Source: Taudactylus pleione
Taxonomy: Eukaryota > Chordata > Amphibia > Anura > Myobatrachidae
DNA length: 64,000 nt
Direction of reading: 5' to 3'
Assembly: GCA_031769625.1 (NCBI GenBank)
Contig: JAUIMM010000040.1
Span: 16,319,501-16,383,500, forward strand
The translations under genes were made by a program, and so were the position numbers. Positions 35,568 to 50,659 of this stretch are shown here, one piece after another. The notes beneath the pieces were generated by a model. It had not been told where the DNA came from, ran no database searches, and worked only from the letters and a program-made list of their open reading frames with translations. Each line of letters opens with the position of its first letter. Positions within the stretch are counted from its first letter, which is position 1.

Positions 35568-35905
35568 GGTGTTGGCGTAATGGTTTGCAATACTGCCTCA
35601 CAGCACTGAGGTCCTGGGTTAGATTCACATCAAGACGCTATCTGATTGGAATCTATATATTCTCCCCATGTTTGCATGCATTTCCTCAGGCTGCTCTGAA
35701 CTAGTTTCCTCCAACAATCCAAAAATGTACTGGCAGGTTAATTGGATTCTGATAAAACATTAACCCTAGTGTGTGTACTGTACATGTAGTAAGGAATATA
35801 GATTGTAAGCTTCATTTGGGCAGGGACTGATGTGAATGACCAAATATTCTCGCTGCAGAATATATGTGTGTTATATAAATAACTGTTCATAAATACAATC
35901 GAACC
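35568..35905 (+). mobile_element. tRNA-derived SINE with L2-like 3' tail
   Basis: An A-box-like TGGCGTAATGG (35573-35583) and a B-box-like GGGTTAGATTC (35616-35626) form the Pol III promoter head. The body TTCTCCCCATGTTTGCATG..TTTCCTCAGGCTGCTC..AATTGGATTCTG and AGATTGTAAGCTTC..GGGCAGGGACTGATGTGAATG is typical of vertebrate tRNA-SINEs. The tail GCAGAATATATGTGTGTTAT followed by ATAAATA resembles the 3' end of L2 LINEs, whose machinery would mobilise it. Confidence 0.75.
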
Positions 35906-36266
35906 AACTGACAGACAAATTAAATCTTCTAAAATCTCAAATCATGTTACTGTGGTTTTCATAACTGACATTTACATTCAAATATCACAGTGCTAAAAGT
36001 AAATGGCAATTACTCTGTTATGTAAAATGATGCGGTATGTCTGGTATTCCCATACGCATAATGATTTAGTTGTAGTTTTTCACTGGCTGCAATGCTAAAA
36101 TGCACACATAAATAAATATTTAGGCATTCAAAATATTTAAAGTAATTGCAAGTGGTGGAGATAGGTATATCCACCATGCACAAACTTTGAATTTATTACC
36201 TACCAGGAGGTAGTAGTAATAACCACTACTTTCAATTAAGTGTTGTTTCAAATCCTGGAACATACA

Positions 36267-36268
<2 letters not shown>
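35906..36268. other. No gene seen
   Basis: A+T-rich DNA between the SINE and the (ATT)n tail of the L2 copy. Confidence 0.35.

Positions 36269-36316
<48 letters not shown>
36269..36316. repeat. (ATT)n microsatellite, the L2 3' tail
   Basis: Sixteen ATT units. Read on the minus strand they are (AAT)n and directly follow the L2 3' end, so they are the LINE's own tail rather than an independent microsatellite. Confidence 0.9.
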
Positions 36317-36332
36317 CCTTACAAAGTACATA

Positions 36333-37928
<1,596 letters not shown>

Positions 37929-38229
37929 TAAATAAGTGAAGAAGAAACCAGTGACTTACAGTACAATACAATGCAGGACAAGGACAAGGTTTATATACAT
38001 TGCTGCATTAGTGATCATAACACTCAAATAAGCAACAGGGCGTAAGCAGCCAAGTGTTAGGTGCCCTAGTGGGGAGTAAGGACTAGATCAAGGTATGAGT
38101 AAAGAGAGTACAAGAGGGTCCTGCTCATGAGAGCTTGTTTCTTAAAGGGGAGGGCCAGACAAAAAGGCATGATATGGAAGGGCAGACAGGGAGGAAGGAG
38201 CATGTAGCAGCAGGTTAGGATGAGAACTG

Positions 38230-39050
38230 GAAGGCTTTAATGAAGTAGTGGGTCTTGAGAGCCCATTTGAAAATTTGTAGAGAGGGAGGGAGTCTGATGG
38301 GAGAGGGAGAGAGTTCCAGAGGTAGGGATCAGCAAGGGTGAAATCTTGGAGGCAGTAATCAGTTGGCAGGAGAAGCGGCATGCATTTGTTGAGCAAAGAG
38401 GGCGGACAGGAGTATGAAAGGAGATGAGTTCAGAAATGTAAATGGGAGAGGAATGGGTGAGGGCATTATAAGTGAATGTAAGAACCTCGAAATGAGTTCT
38501 GAAGTGGAAGGGGAGCCAGTGGAGGGCTTGTAGGAGAGGGGAGGCAAATGTAGAACATTTGGAGAGGAAGATGAGCCGAGCAGCAGCACTGAGGATAGAT
38601 TGGAGTGGAGAGAGGTGGGAGTCACGGAGGCCAGATAGGAGGAGGTTTCAGTAGTCTAATCTGGAGATGAGTGAGTGAGTGGGTGAGGGTTTTAGTAGCA
38701 TCCTGGGTGAGAAAGGGTCTGATCTTGGAAATATTTTTGACGTGGACACTGGATAACTCCAAGACAGCGCACTTTGGGGCTACAGGAGATAGTTGTGCCG
38801 TAATAGATAATGAAATTGTGGGAATGATGTTATTCAGGAGGTTAGGTTTTCAATTGATAAAGAAATTGTGGGATGTGAGGTTATTCGGGAGGGTGGGAAG
38901 ATGATCAGCTAAGTGTTAGACATATTAAGTTTAAGAAAGCACTGGGACATCCAGGAAGATATAGCAGAGAGACAGTTGGAGATACAAGTTAGGAGAGAGG
39001 GGGAGAGGTCAGGGGAGGAGGTAGATCTGAGTATCATCAGTAAACCTGTA
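38230..39050 (-). pseudogene. L2 reverse transcriptase C-terminal pseudogene
   Basis: On the minus strand fragments correspond to [35 protein letters not shown], then FLTQDATKTLTHSLISRLDY, LQSILSAAARLIFLSKCS and LWNSLPLPSDS. The order matches the better copy at 47.8-49.4 kb. Several frameshifts are present, and the YADD motif is changed at its first two residues. Confidence 0.75.
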
Positions 39051-39112
39051 TCCAGTGAAAATGGCTCTGGCGCCTCAGTTTTGCGTGACCATAAGGTTAC
39101 TCAGAAATCCAA

Positions 39113-39226
39113 TTATTGACTGATCTGCAACCTAGCTGCGTCTTTGAACGCAGTCGATTGAATTTGCAAAGCCACTGTGAGAATCACAGTAGCGACGGCA
39201 TTTACGTCCATCTCAGAATCAGGCCC
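39113..39226. mobile_element. Fragment of a GATTCTGA-end MITE
   Basis: It ends CCATCTCAGAATCAGGCCC, whose complement GGGCCTGATTCTGAG also opens a 24-bp stub at 41839. The left end is absent. It is a relative of the Harbinger-type termini by its first 11 bp. Confidence 0.45.
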
Positions 39227-41197
<1,971 letters not shown>

Positions 41198-41715
41198 AGA
41201 AGCAATAACAGTCATTAGGTATCTCTGCATATTGCAGCGATATATAACAAAGAAGTACTGCCACTACTTTACTATGCCACTGCCACTATTTACCATCCCA
41301 GGAAGCAATAACAATCATTAGGTACCTCTGCATATTGCAGCTATATATAATAAAGAAGTACTGCCACTATTTACCATGCCACTGCCACTATTTACCATGC
41401 CAGGAAGCAATAACAATGATTAGGTATCTCTGCATATTGCAGCGATATATAATAAAGAAGTACTGCCATGATTTTACCATGCCACTGCCTCTATTTACCA
41501 TGCCACTGCCTCTATTTACCATGCCAGGAAGCAATAACTATTATTAGGTATCTCTGCATATTGCAGCGATATATAATAAAGAAGTACTGCCACTACTTTA
41601 CTATGCCACTGCCTCTATTTACCATGCCAGGAAGCAATAACTATTATAAGGTATCTCTGCATATAGCAGCGATATATAACAAAAAAGTACTGCCACTATT
41701 TATCAGGCCAGGGCT
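41198..41715. repeat. Tandem array of about 104-bp units, five copies
   Basis: AGGAAGCAATAAC begins units near 41198, 41302, 41406, 41528 and 41632 (spacing 104, 104, 122, 104). Each unit reads through ATTAGGTATCTCTGCATATT, GCAGCGATATATAA and AAGAAGTACTGCCA. The 122-bp unit has an extra CTGCCTCTATTTACCATG block. Confidence 0.85.
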
Positions 41716-41838
41716 GCTCTTCAAGCCCAGGATAGAAGACTGCTCCTCAGTGATCACAATTTAAGTTTGAGCGGAGCCTAATACTCACTTCCATACTGTA
41801 TCTGAGCTTTGCACGGTTAATGTTGGGACATACTTATA

Positions 41839-41862
41839 GGGCCTGATTCTGAGTTGGACATA
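41839..41862. mobile_element. Stub of a GATTCTGA-end MITE
   Basis: GGGCCTGATTCTGAGTTGG matches, inverted, the end at 39226. It is interrupted after 24 bp by the MITE at 41863, so that MITE probably landed in or next to an older relative. Confidence 0.45.
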
Positions 41863-42355
41863 GGGCCTGATTCATTACGGATCACAACTGCGATTACGCA
41901 CGCAGTTCAATTGCGATAGTATGCTAATCCATTACGATCGCTATGCCGTCGCAGCACAACATAAGGACGCCCACTTTACCTTACACACATCCGTAATGTT
42001 TAGCAAGACTGCAAAACGATCGGCACAATCGAGTACCATCGCAGCCTCACGCACACTTGCACAAGGTCAGACCTTACAGAACACGCTATGAGGCCTCAGG
42101 CTGCGTAGGGCATCGCAGTGGATACTTTATGCATGCCTATGCAACAGCATTGAAACGCACTGGCACGTCTGCGTTTCGCCGACCACCCCCCCATAACCAC
42201 CCACAAATGGCACTTCCTGTCAATCAGTCTGCGATGGGTCTGTGTAGCCGCTGCGATCATAGTGGCCGGTTCGCACACTGCGATGCATGCGCAGTACACA
42301 GCTATCGGCCGATTGCATGCGTATTAGCACTTGACTTCCTTGCTGAATCAGGCCC
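41863..42355 (+). mobile_element. Harbinger-type MITE, group 2 (copy F)
   Basis: It opens GGGCCTGATTCATTACGG and closes GCTGAATCAGGCCC, with ATA on both sides (41860-41862 and 42356-42358). The interior (GATTACGCACGCA, CGATCGCTATGCC, CTTACACACATCCGTAATG) differs from group 1. It is shared, in inverted orientation, with the copy at 44052. Confidence 0.8.
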
Positions 42356-42358
42356 ATA

Positions 42359-43671
42359 GTCTCGTCCATGTCTATTGATTGTCACGTCTGTGACATTATG
42401 AAAATGTCTCTATAAAGCCCTTGCCTTGTGTACATCCAAGCTTGGGAATGTGCAGTGACTGAGACGCCCACTGACAGCACCAACAGGCGCTGTAATACCA
42501 CCTGGTGTGTCTTTAGACATCACTGCCAGTCGCCCCATGGAAACTTGCACCAGCTCTATGGCAGGTGCAGATTTTCTGTCTAAGTATTTCCTACATAAGC
42601 AATTAGTCGTCTGTGTATTCAAACAGGGCTGGATGGAAGGACTTGCCTGCAACACTAAATCTGTGGGTGCCAGGATGGGGGGTATAGAGGACTTTTTGGA
42701 TTTTTGAAAGTTCTGCAATGTTTACTGTGAATGATCAGGCCTTAGTGACGTTATTGTGGGTCCAACTAGTTATCACGGATCCCCTCCTCCTTTGGGTGTT
42801 ACTTATCCTTCGCAGCGAATGGGTTAATGAATCGGATGAAGAGAATCAATAACCATTTTTGGCTGATCATACTTTAATAAAGAGGCTCCAAAATGCCTTA
42901 ATGAGAAAAATACACTATTTTGTTCTAGTTTATTTTTCCCATATTAACTGTGGGCTGCTATTGATAGCTCACCAATGTTTCACTAGTTGGTTATGGCAAA
43001 GCTCATAAAACTTTTTAATTAAAGTTTCCGTTGAAGAGCTTCAGCAGTTGAAAGACTGAGTATAAAGTCTCCATTTTATGACTTTTAAATTATTGTTATG
43101 TCCAAAAGCATCAATGTGTTGATGTAGCAGATGTCCATGAACGTTAGTCTTTTGCTGACACAAAAACCAATGAAACATTAATTAATGATACTGTATTTCA
43201 AAGGCCATATTCAATTTAGAAGAGTGCTCTTTTCAGGTATCAGGTGTGGAAGACTAGGTGACACCTAGAAGCAGGTGCTGCCGTGCAAGTTCAAAACAAA
43301 ACAGAGTTTTAAAGTATGCTTTGTGGAATTTAACAGACACCTGAAATTGTTCCAGCAGATGGTGGGACGTGTAATCTATTGTTGTAAGATGAATATTGGA
43401 TACACCTATATAAACATTAAATACTCACCAGAATTACACAGCATGACAGGGTTATTTATGCACTGTAGTTGACTGTCCTTAATCCCAGAAAGAGCATCTT
43501 TTTGCATTCAATAGTTTTTTTCTGTACATTTATTTGTGCTCAGGAAGGAATAGATTTAACACAGAAAGACTCAGAAATGCTAGGCTATTAAAACAGACAT
43601 GCCCTTATGCCTAATTGCAACCTTGTGATAAGGTTATCTTCCTTTTTTTTCCTATTAAGTTTCCTTTTAAG
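42359..43671. other. No gene recognised
   Basis: A 102-codon minus-strand frame (42718-42410) and a 66-codon plus-strand frame have no recognisable domain. The DNA is otherwise A+T-rich. Confidence 0.35.
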
Positions 43672-43860
43672 GGATCCGGATGGAAGGTCAATCAATAGGT
43701 CGACACCAGATGGTCGGCATGCAATAGGTCGACAGGGATAAAAGGACAACAGGTACAAAAGGTCGACATTGCAAATGGTCAATATTGTTAAAATGTCGAT
43801 AGGTTCAAATGGTCAATACACAAATGGGCGACACAAAATGATCGACATGATCCTACCTAA
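43672..43860. repeat. AGGTCGACA-rich repeat
   Basis: AGGTCGACA or one-base variants recur about eight times with spacers such as AATGGTC and CAATAGG. The palindromic GTCGAC core recurs, complementary, at 56310-56380. Probably a short mobile-element fragment; the ends are not defined. Confidence 0.5.
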
Positions 43861-44051
43861 ATGGGGTGACTTAAGCAATGATGCACAGTCACTCCATTGT
43901 GCATCAGAAAAGTAAACTGGCCTGTCATTGCAGAGTGCTCTTGCAACCTCGCGATACGGTCCTTTCCTCAGACTGATATCATCTGTGGCAGACCTGGTAA
44001 GCAGCAGTGTAATCTCTGTCCAGCACACTAGAGAGACCCTTAAGGGAAAGT

Positions 44052-44566
44052 GGGCCTAATTCACTAGCGATTGTAACTGTGATTACGCACGCAATCGGCC
44101 AATTGTTGCACACTGCGTGTGCATCGCAGTGCGAGAACCGGCCACTGCGATTGCAGTCCTGACTACGCAGACCCATCGCAGAGTAATTGAAAGGAAGTGC
44201 CGTTTTTGGGAGGTGATGGGGTGGTGGTCAGGGAAACGCAGGCATGCCAGGGCATTTGAACGCTGGTGCATAGGCATGCATAAATTATCCACTGTGATGG
44301 CCTACGCAGCATGAGTACTCATAGCGTGCAATGAAGTTAACAATTTCTGACCTTGTGCAAGTGTGCGTGAATCTGCGATGGCACTCGATTGTACCAATGG
44401 TTTCGCAGTCTTGCTAAACTTTACGGATGTGTGTAAGGTGAAGTGGGCATCCTTATTTAGTGCTGTGATGGCATAGCGATCACAATGGATTAGCATACTA
44501 TCGCAGTTGAACTACATGCGTAATCACTATTGCAATCTCAGTTGCGATCGGTAGTGAATCAGGCCC
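44052..44566 (-). mobile_element. Harbinger-type MITE, group 2 (copy G)
   Basis: It opens GGGCCTAATTCACTAGCGAT and closes GTAGTGAATCAGGCCC, flanked by AGT on both sides (44049-44051 and 44567-44569). The interior is the reverse complement of copy F: GACCTTGTGCAAGTGTGCGT, CTTTACGGATGTGTGTAAGG, TAGCATACTATCGCAGTTGA. Confidence 0.85.
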
Positions 44567-44569
44567 AGT

Positions 44570-46189
44570 CTCTTTTAAATTGCAATAGTCCTGTCCTTTC
44601 CATCCAAAGGGTTCTCAAATCAATTAGAGAAGAGGGGGGTGAGTTGCCATTATTATTACAGCATTAAAAGTCTATCAATGGCACCGCAACTCGCCCCCCT
44701 AGTGGCCCCATCTTACCTCAGGCTTGTGGATTTTTGTATGCAGCCCTACGGGCCTACAAACAAATATCTACGAGTCTGAGTCCAGCAGCAGCAAATTGAA
44801 TTAACCCCAAAATGTCCCTCATCTGTTTCACATATAAGGCAAATACAGTTAGCTGAAAAGAGGGCACATTACTGTGAGTAGGGGCGGGGGATTATCCATC
44901 TTGAACGTTATCTGTATGACATCACCCTTAGGACTAGGAACTAGTGAATGAGCTACCTGCGTATAAGTATATAAGTATCCATTCAGTCCACATTCATCCC
45001 AAGCATCTACCCCATCTGGGCTGTTCTGCACTATGCACCCAATCCAGCAGGTTCCCTGTGACATACTGGTGATCCATCTATCAGTACTGTGCAGCACTCC
45101 AGTATTATCATCTCCTGCATTCTGACACCAGTACTATAAGCACTTAGTTCTGGTCATCTACTACCTGTCTCTGTACACTACAGTTTCAAGTACAGTATCA
45201 TCAAGAGACTATAAGTGTCATGCTTCCAGTACTCTATGCAGTATCATACTAAAGACTATATCATATATGTTCATTCAAGCACCCATTCATAGCCAACTAG
45301 AAGAGGTCTGACAAGTAGGAGCATTATCAAGGCCTCCAGCTTCCACTACTATCTCACCTGATGATACAAATCTCATCCCAAGGGTCCAGATCAGAATCTA
45401 CAAAACCCCAGTGATGTGACAGGTAGCCTATTTTTTCCCATATTTGCTCCCCTTCCTATGCCACTGATTAGGAGGGCTTATATGCTTATCTCCAAAAATA
45501 TTCAGCCTGGGGATTATGGAATTTCATCAGAAAGAAACTTTCTGGGACTGAAATAAACTGGTACTTCAGGTCTTTCAAAAACAGCTAGAATGGAAGTCAG
45601 TCCAAATACTTTATGTACAGAGAGTGTAACACTGACAGCCTTCCTACAGGAAATTCTCTTGGAGGAAAAAACAGTAGTCCTGCTGATACATGCTGTGAAG
45701 GTCTGCTTTTAGGCTGAATCACATTTGAAGGATGTTTCAGTGATTCATAACACTGACTGAATACATGGGCATATTGCCTGAGTCATGCTGCTATACTGTA
45801 GGTAACTGGAAGTCAATTTGATTTCAATAAAATAAAATAAAAAGATAACATAGCTGTGCTTTTTTTTTGTTGCACAAATGGTTCAGGCTTTATCTCTTGT
45901 CACATATCTTATAACTCCAAAGGGTTTACAAAAGATAAGTAAAAACCAAACAGATGTCATTCTAATTACACAATATTGTAGAGGAGTTAATGGTTCACTG
46001 TGCTGGAGGGTCTACTATCTCTTGATCTATTACTTCAAGGGACATTCTATTTGAGTTAAATCTCTGGAGATAATTTGATCAAAAACTACAGATGTTTATG
46101 TTCAAAATACAGATGTGTCCTCATACACCTATCCCTTTTGTGCCATATTGAGCAAGACGGATGGAGCATTTCCCATGCTTACTTTTCCC
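44570..46189. other. No gene seen
   Basis: 1.6 kb without a recognisable gene. Pyrimidine-rich short phrases with CAGTACT recur at 45060-45250 but without a fixed period. Confidence 0.35.
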
Positions 46190-46980
46190 TCACTTTTGCT
46201 GCTTTTTCCTCAATTTGGCTTATTAGTATGCACATAGTGTACTAGGGGCCTCATTCAGTCTGCATCGCAGGTCTGCGCTCGCACGCACCCGGTCGATATT
46301 TGTGGTCTGCGTATGCATATGCACCACAGTGCACGTGAGTGACCCGGCAGCTGCGATTGCAAATGCAGCAGATACGCAGCAGCACAGAGAAATGATTGAC
46401 AGCAAGTACCGTTTGGGGGTGGACAGCGGGGTGGTCTAAGGAACGTAGGCATGCCTCTACATTTGAATGCCATTACATGGATGTGCATAATTAAGCCCCA
46501 GCAACGGCATACGCAGCCAGAGCTCTGCATGGCGACAGGAAGCTTTGCAGGTTGTGAGTCATGTCAAGCTCAACCACAACTCTGCGAATGGGTCCGATGT
46601 TACCGATGTTTTTTGCTGACTTGCGGATGTATGTAATGGGAAGTGGGCGGCTTTATAAGCTGGTGGGTGTCCTGGTATAGTACTGCATCACATTCATTTG
46701 CATATTTTCACAATGTGTGGGTGCATGCAATTTCAGACTTGCGACCCAAGCTGAATGATGACCTAGGTACTTAGGATTATTTTTTTTATTTGCAAAAGAA
46801 TTGGTATAAAAGTTGCAGATCAAGCATAACAATGCATGGTGTAAGTCATTCATATTGGACCTGTCTTTTGCCTGATTAACCTGAATTGTGTACTTCTTCC
46901 TCAACTTTGCTGCTTTTTCCTCCATTGTGCCACTTTTTTCTCAGTTATGCATCTTAGTTCGCTTACAGTGTACTAGGTAT
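46190..46980. repeat. Imperfect direct duplication split by a MITE
   Basis: TTGCTGCTTTTTCCTC..TATGCA..GTGTACTAGG at 46197-46246 recurs at 46912-46975. The sequence after the MITE (TAGGTACTTAGGATTA) matches what follows the second copy (TAGGTATTTAGGATTA). So two units of about 200 bp lie in tandem and the MITE interrupts the first. Confidence 0.65.
46246..46763 (-). mobile_element. Harbinger-type MITE, group 2 (copy H, diverged)
   Basis: It opens GGGCCTCATTCAGTCTGCAT and closes AGCTGAATGATGACC, with TAG on both sides (46243-46245 and 46764-46766). The interior (TTGCGGATGTATGTAATGGG, AAGTGGGCGG) is a diverged match to copy G. Confidence 0.75.
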
Positions 46981-47227
46981 TTAGGATTAGTGTTTTGGTG
47001 TGGCTAGGTAGCAAAGTCCATTGGCACAATGTGAGTATAGGTATATGATTGACCTTCGGTGTCTGGTACTTGAGAATAGAAATACAACCACCACATACAA
47101 AGGTTTTTCAGTGTCTTGACTTCATAGAGGAAGGCTTAAAAACAAACAAACAAAACAAAAATAAGTCTTAAGCTATTTACCCTAAATATTTAAATCTCAG
47201 AGTTTGCAGCCTCTTTCAAAGTAGATT

Positions 47228-47560
47228 GTTTGAGTAGAGTTAGAAGACGAAAAGTTATTCATTATCAAAAACAATTGAAACATTTTATTGAACAGACAGC
47301 ATTTGTGGTTTTAAGGGGTCTATTTACTAAGCAGTGTTAGAAGTGAAAAGTGAAGAGTGAAAAGTGATAAGGTGCCAGGTAATCAGCTCCCAACTGTCAT
47401 TTTTTAAACACAGCCTGTGAGATGGCAGTTAGGAGCTGATTGGCTGGCATCTTATTACTTTACACTCTTCACTTTTCACTTCTCCTAACACTGCTTAGTA
47501 AATTGACCCCTATGTGTCTTCAATAAAGAATAACTTTTTGTCTTCTAACTCTACTCAAAC
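47228..47560. repeat. Outer inverted repeat around a foldback MITE
   Basis: GTTTGAGTAGAGTTAGAAGA at 47228 pairs with TCTTCTAACTCTACTCAAAC ending at 47560; the arms are about 40 bp. The inner foldback element at 47315-47510 sits between them, giving nested palindromes. Confidence 0.8.
47315..47510. mobile_element. Foldback MITE (GGGGTCTATTTACTAAGC ends)
   Basis: The left end GGGGTCTATTTACTAAGC pairs with the right end GCTTAGTAAATTGACCCC. The arms continue through AAGTGAAAAGTGAAGAGTG / CACTCTTCACTTTTCACTT. The centre contains AATCAGCTCC / GGAGCTGATT around TTTTTTAAACACAGCCTG, a motif shared with the element at 52457. The flanks TAA and TAT suggest a 3-bp target. Confidence 0.8.
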
Positions 47561-47639
47561 TTCACATTGAAATATATTTTTTTGGTAGAATATTTACAAC
47601 CATATAGTTTTAATTTTAAATATATTAATAATGATTATA

Positions 47640-49490
47640 CAAATCTTACACTAACTATACCCCAGCCTTTAACCCCAAGCAACTTTTTAATACATTTAAA
47701 CTGCTTCGTACCCCTCCCTCACCCAAGCCACCTGCTACTATCTGTGCACATGATCTTGCTTCCTATTTTAAGGACAAGATTGATAATATCCAAAATGAAA
47801 TGGTAGGTTCTTCCTCAGCAAGTGACCTGCTCAATTCCCTACCTGAACCCTCTGGCACATTCTCTTCATTTGACTTCACAAACGAAGATGAAGTATCTAC
47901 ACTCTTCTCATCCTCCTACTCTATTACCTCTCCTCTAGATCCTATACCCTCACAAATCAGTAAAGCTCTGTCTCCTGTGCTTATCCCAACCCTAACTAAA
48001 ATCTGTAATCTCTCTCTCTACTGGCAACTTTCCATCACTGTTCAAGCATGCAGTGATTACTCCCATTCTGAAAAAACAAAACTCTGACCCTAACACTCTC
48101 TCAAATTACCATCCTATCTCCCAGCTCCCATGCCCCTTTAAGCTACTGGAGAGACTTGTCTACACTCACCTCACACTTTCTTAACACCCACAACTTATTG
48201 GACCCACTTCAGTCTGGCTTTCGTTCCCAGCACTCCACAGAGACAGCACTGACTAAGGTAGTAAATGATCTGGTCACTGCCAAGGCTAAAGGCCATTACT
48301 CACTCCTAATTCTTCTAGATCTCTGCTGCTTTTGACACTGTTGACCACTCTCTTCTCATACAAACACTACAGTCCCTAGGTCTTAAGAATACAGCTCTTT
48401 CTTGGTTCTCTTCCTATCTGATCGCTCTTTTGCTGTTAGTTTTTCGGTTTCTGCTTCCTCTTCACTACCTTTATCAGTTGGAGCACCGCAAGGCTCTGTC
48501 TTAGGTCCTTTGATATTCTCAATCTATACCACCACTCTTGGCAAACTAATCGGCTCTTTTGGATTTCAGTACCATCTGTATGCAGATGATACTCAAATCT
48601 ACTTATCCTCTCCAGATTTATCACCATCTGTATTGGTCCGTGTCACTGAATGTATTTCTGCCATTTCATCTTGGATGTCATCTCGCAACCTGAATCTTAA
48701 TATTTCTAAAACAGAATTAATTATATTTCCACCGGCCAATAACAGTTACCAACCTGATCTCTTTATCACTGTTGATAACTCAGCAATCCACCCCGCCCCA
48801 CAAGCTCGCTTCCTTGGTGTCATCCTTGACTCTGAACTGTCCTTTGTTTCCCACATTCAATCTGTCTCGAAATCATGTTACATACATCTAAAACACATAT
48901 CCAAAAATCGATTATATCTCACACAAGACACTGCAAAACTCTAATACATGCACTCATTATTTCCCGCATTGACTATTGCAATAGTCTCCTTACTGGTCTT
49001 CCCAAAAATAGGCAATTACAATCTATTATGAGTGCAGCTGCAAGGCTTATCTTCCTTGCCAAACGTTCATCGTCTGCTGCCCCGCTCTGTCAGTCCCTCC
49101 ATTGGTTGCCGTTTTTTACCGTAATCAATACAAAATACTGTTACTTACACATAAGGCCATTAACCAAACCACACCAACATACACCTCTTCACTCATCTCA
49201 AAATATCTCCCAACCCAACCTCTCTGCTCAGCACAAGATCTGCGTCTCTCATCCCCACGCATTACTTGCTCCCATTCACTGGTACAGGACTTTCTTCGGG
49301 CTGCACCCACTCTATGGAATGCCTTACCACGCACAATAAGACTTACCTCTAGTCTTCAATCCTTCAAGCGTTCCCTGAAAACTCACCTCTTCAGACAAGC
49401 TTATCAGATTCCATAACCGATAGATTCAACTGAACAAAGAAGTAGCAGTCATCATCATCAATTGCTTATCCATTATCAATTCCCAGTCCA
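47640..49490 (+). mobile_element. L2-clade LINE, 5'-truncated sense copy
   Basis: Reverse-transcriptase coding sequence runs from about 47690 to 49416 and continues into a short 3' part without a clear (AAT)n tail. No endonuclease domain was recognised upstream, so the copy is 5'-truncated. It is in the opposite orientation to the L2 copy at 36.3-39.1 kb. Confidence 0.8.
47690..49416 (+). pseudogene. L2 reverse transcriptase pseudogene
   Basis: In order the frames carry SSASDLLNSLPEPSGTFSSF (47812 on), [20 protein letters not shown] (about 48190), [19 protein letters not shown] (48480), the polymerase box [12 protein letters not shown] (about 48577), [38 protein letters not shown] (about 48950), LCQSLHWLP and ALPRTIRLTSSLQSFKRSLK (to 49416). 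The catalytic YADD is intact, but at least four frameshifts and a stop near 48335 break the protein. Only about the C-terminal half of ORF2 is represented. Confidence 0.85.
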
Positions 49491-50655
49491 TTCAAATAGC
49501 TTAATTATATTGGCTTAATGGCTGCTCTACATTTCATTATGAAAGTATAAACATAAATTATGCTGGAGCCCTGGCTGGTGCAGGCTCCATCTATGCAGAT
49601 GTCCCTGTAATAGTGTGTTCCAGCCACACCTTTGTAGATTGGTGCTAGTCAGCATGACTACACACTTCTTGTGGGATTAGTGGGAACCACCTCTGGCTGT
49701 GTAGCACTGATTCTGGTTCTGAGTTTTAGCTTTTTCTTTTTTAATTGTCAGCGGTGTCTTTTGGGTTGGCTGTGACGTAATGATAATTTCAGGCTGTGAT
49801 GGAGCAGTTCCCGTGGTAAGTAACAGCCCTATCCTAACCCTCCCCCTAATGCCTACTCAACACTCTGCTCCCTGCAAAATGTTTGCATTTCACATGTCAA
49901 AATTGTGAACATGTTGACATTCTGCTGATGACATTTCAACAATGTAGACATTGTGGTGTCAACAGTATGCTTTCGAAATGTCAACATGGTGACTGCATCC
50001 CAAAGACACTGATAGCTTTAACAGAATGCATATCTAATAGGCCTGCAAACCCTGAACGCGCACAATGGTACCCTGCTTGGTTGTGAACTCTGGTTGCATT
50101 GAAATGATTAAACTTTCACTAACATAGATAATTCTGTTGCACCACAGTTCAGTTGTTCAAACAAGTAACCCAAAGTCTCATCACCATTTAGTAGGTACTG
50201 TACATGTAAAAAGTGATGCAAAATGTTTTGATGCAGTTGACCATAGCAATAATTGTGGTATACATACGAACTGTCTACAGACACTATGTTGACAGTGACT
50301 TTGTAGACATGAGAAAGCCAGTGACAGAATATGGACATGGTTCAAATGTTACTTATAGTATTTTACCCTGTGTCGGAATTATAACTTTAAACATGCTTCT
50401 AAAGCAATATGTTTAAAGTTATAAAGCCCACATGGTTAAAATGCTGATTCCGACCCTGGCTTTCACATGTCTACATAGTTACAGTAGGCTTGGTAGCTGC
50501 ATCCCATACTTGTCGGTATAGAATACCAGGCATGTCCCCATTTTCCAGTGCTTCAATGTTACAGATGTGCTTCCTCCATAAAACTGTAGATTGTAAGGCT
50601 TCATTAGTAACACAGCATTCAAGTCATCTCTTAAAATGATTACTCTCAGGTTCAG
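49491..50655. other. No gene; scraps of MITE-like motifs
   Basis: CCTAACCCTCCCCCTAATGC near 49834 and a run of ATGTTGACATT / AATGTAGACATT motifs (49890-50000, again at 50270-50310) look like decayed members of the CCTAACCC and GTCGAC repeat groups. No coding sequence was recognised. Confidence 0.4.
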
Positions 50656-50659
50656 TCAT

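Noticed and set aside
43672..43860. An operator array of GTCGAC sites
   Set aside because: The palindromic motif is repeated, but similar text occurs at 56.3 kb in a transposon-like setting. A mobile-element origin is simpler.
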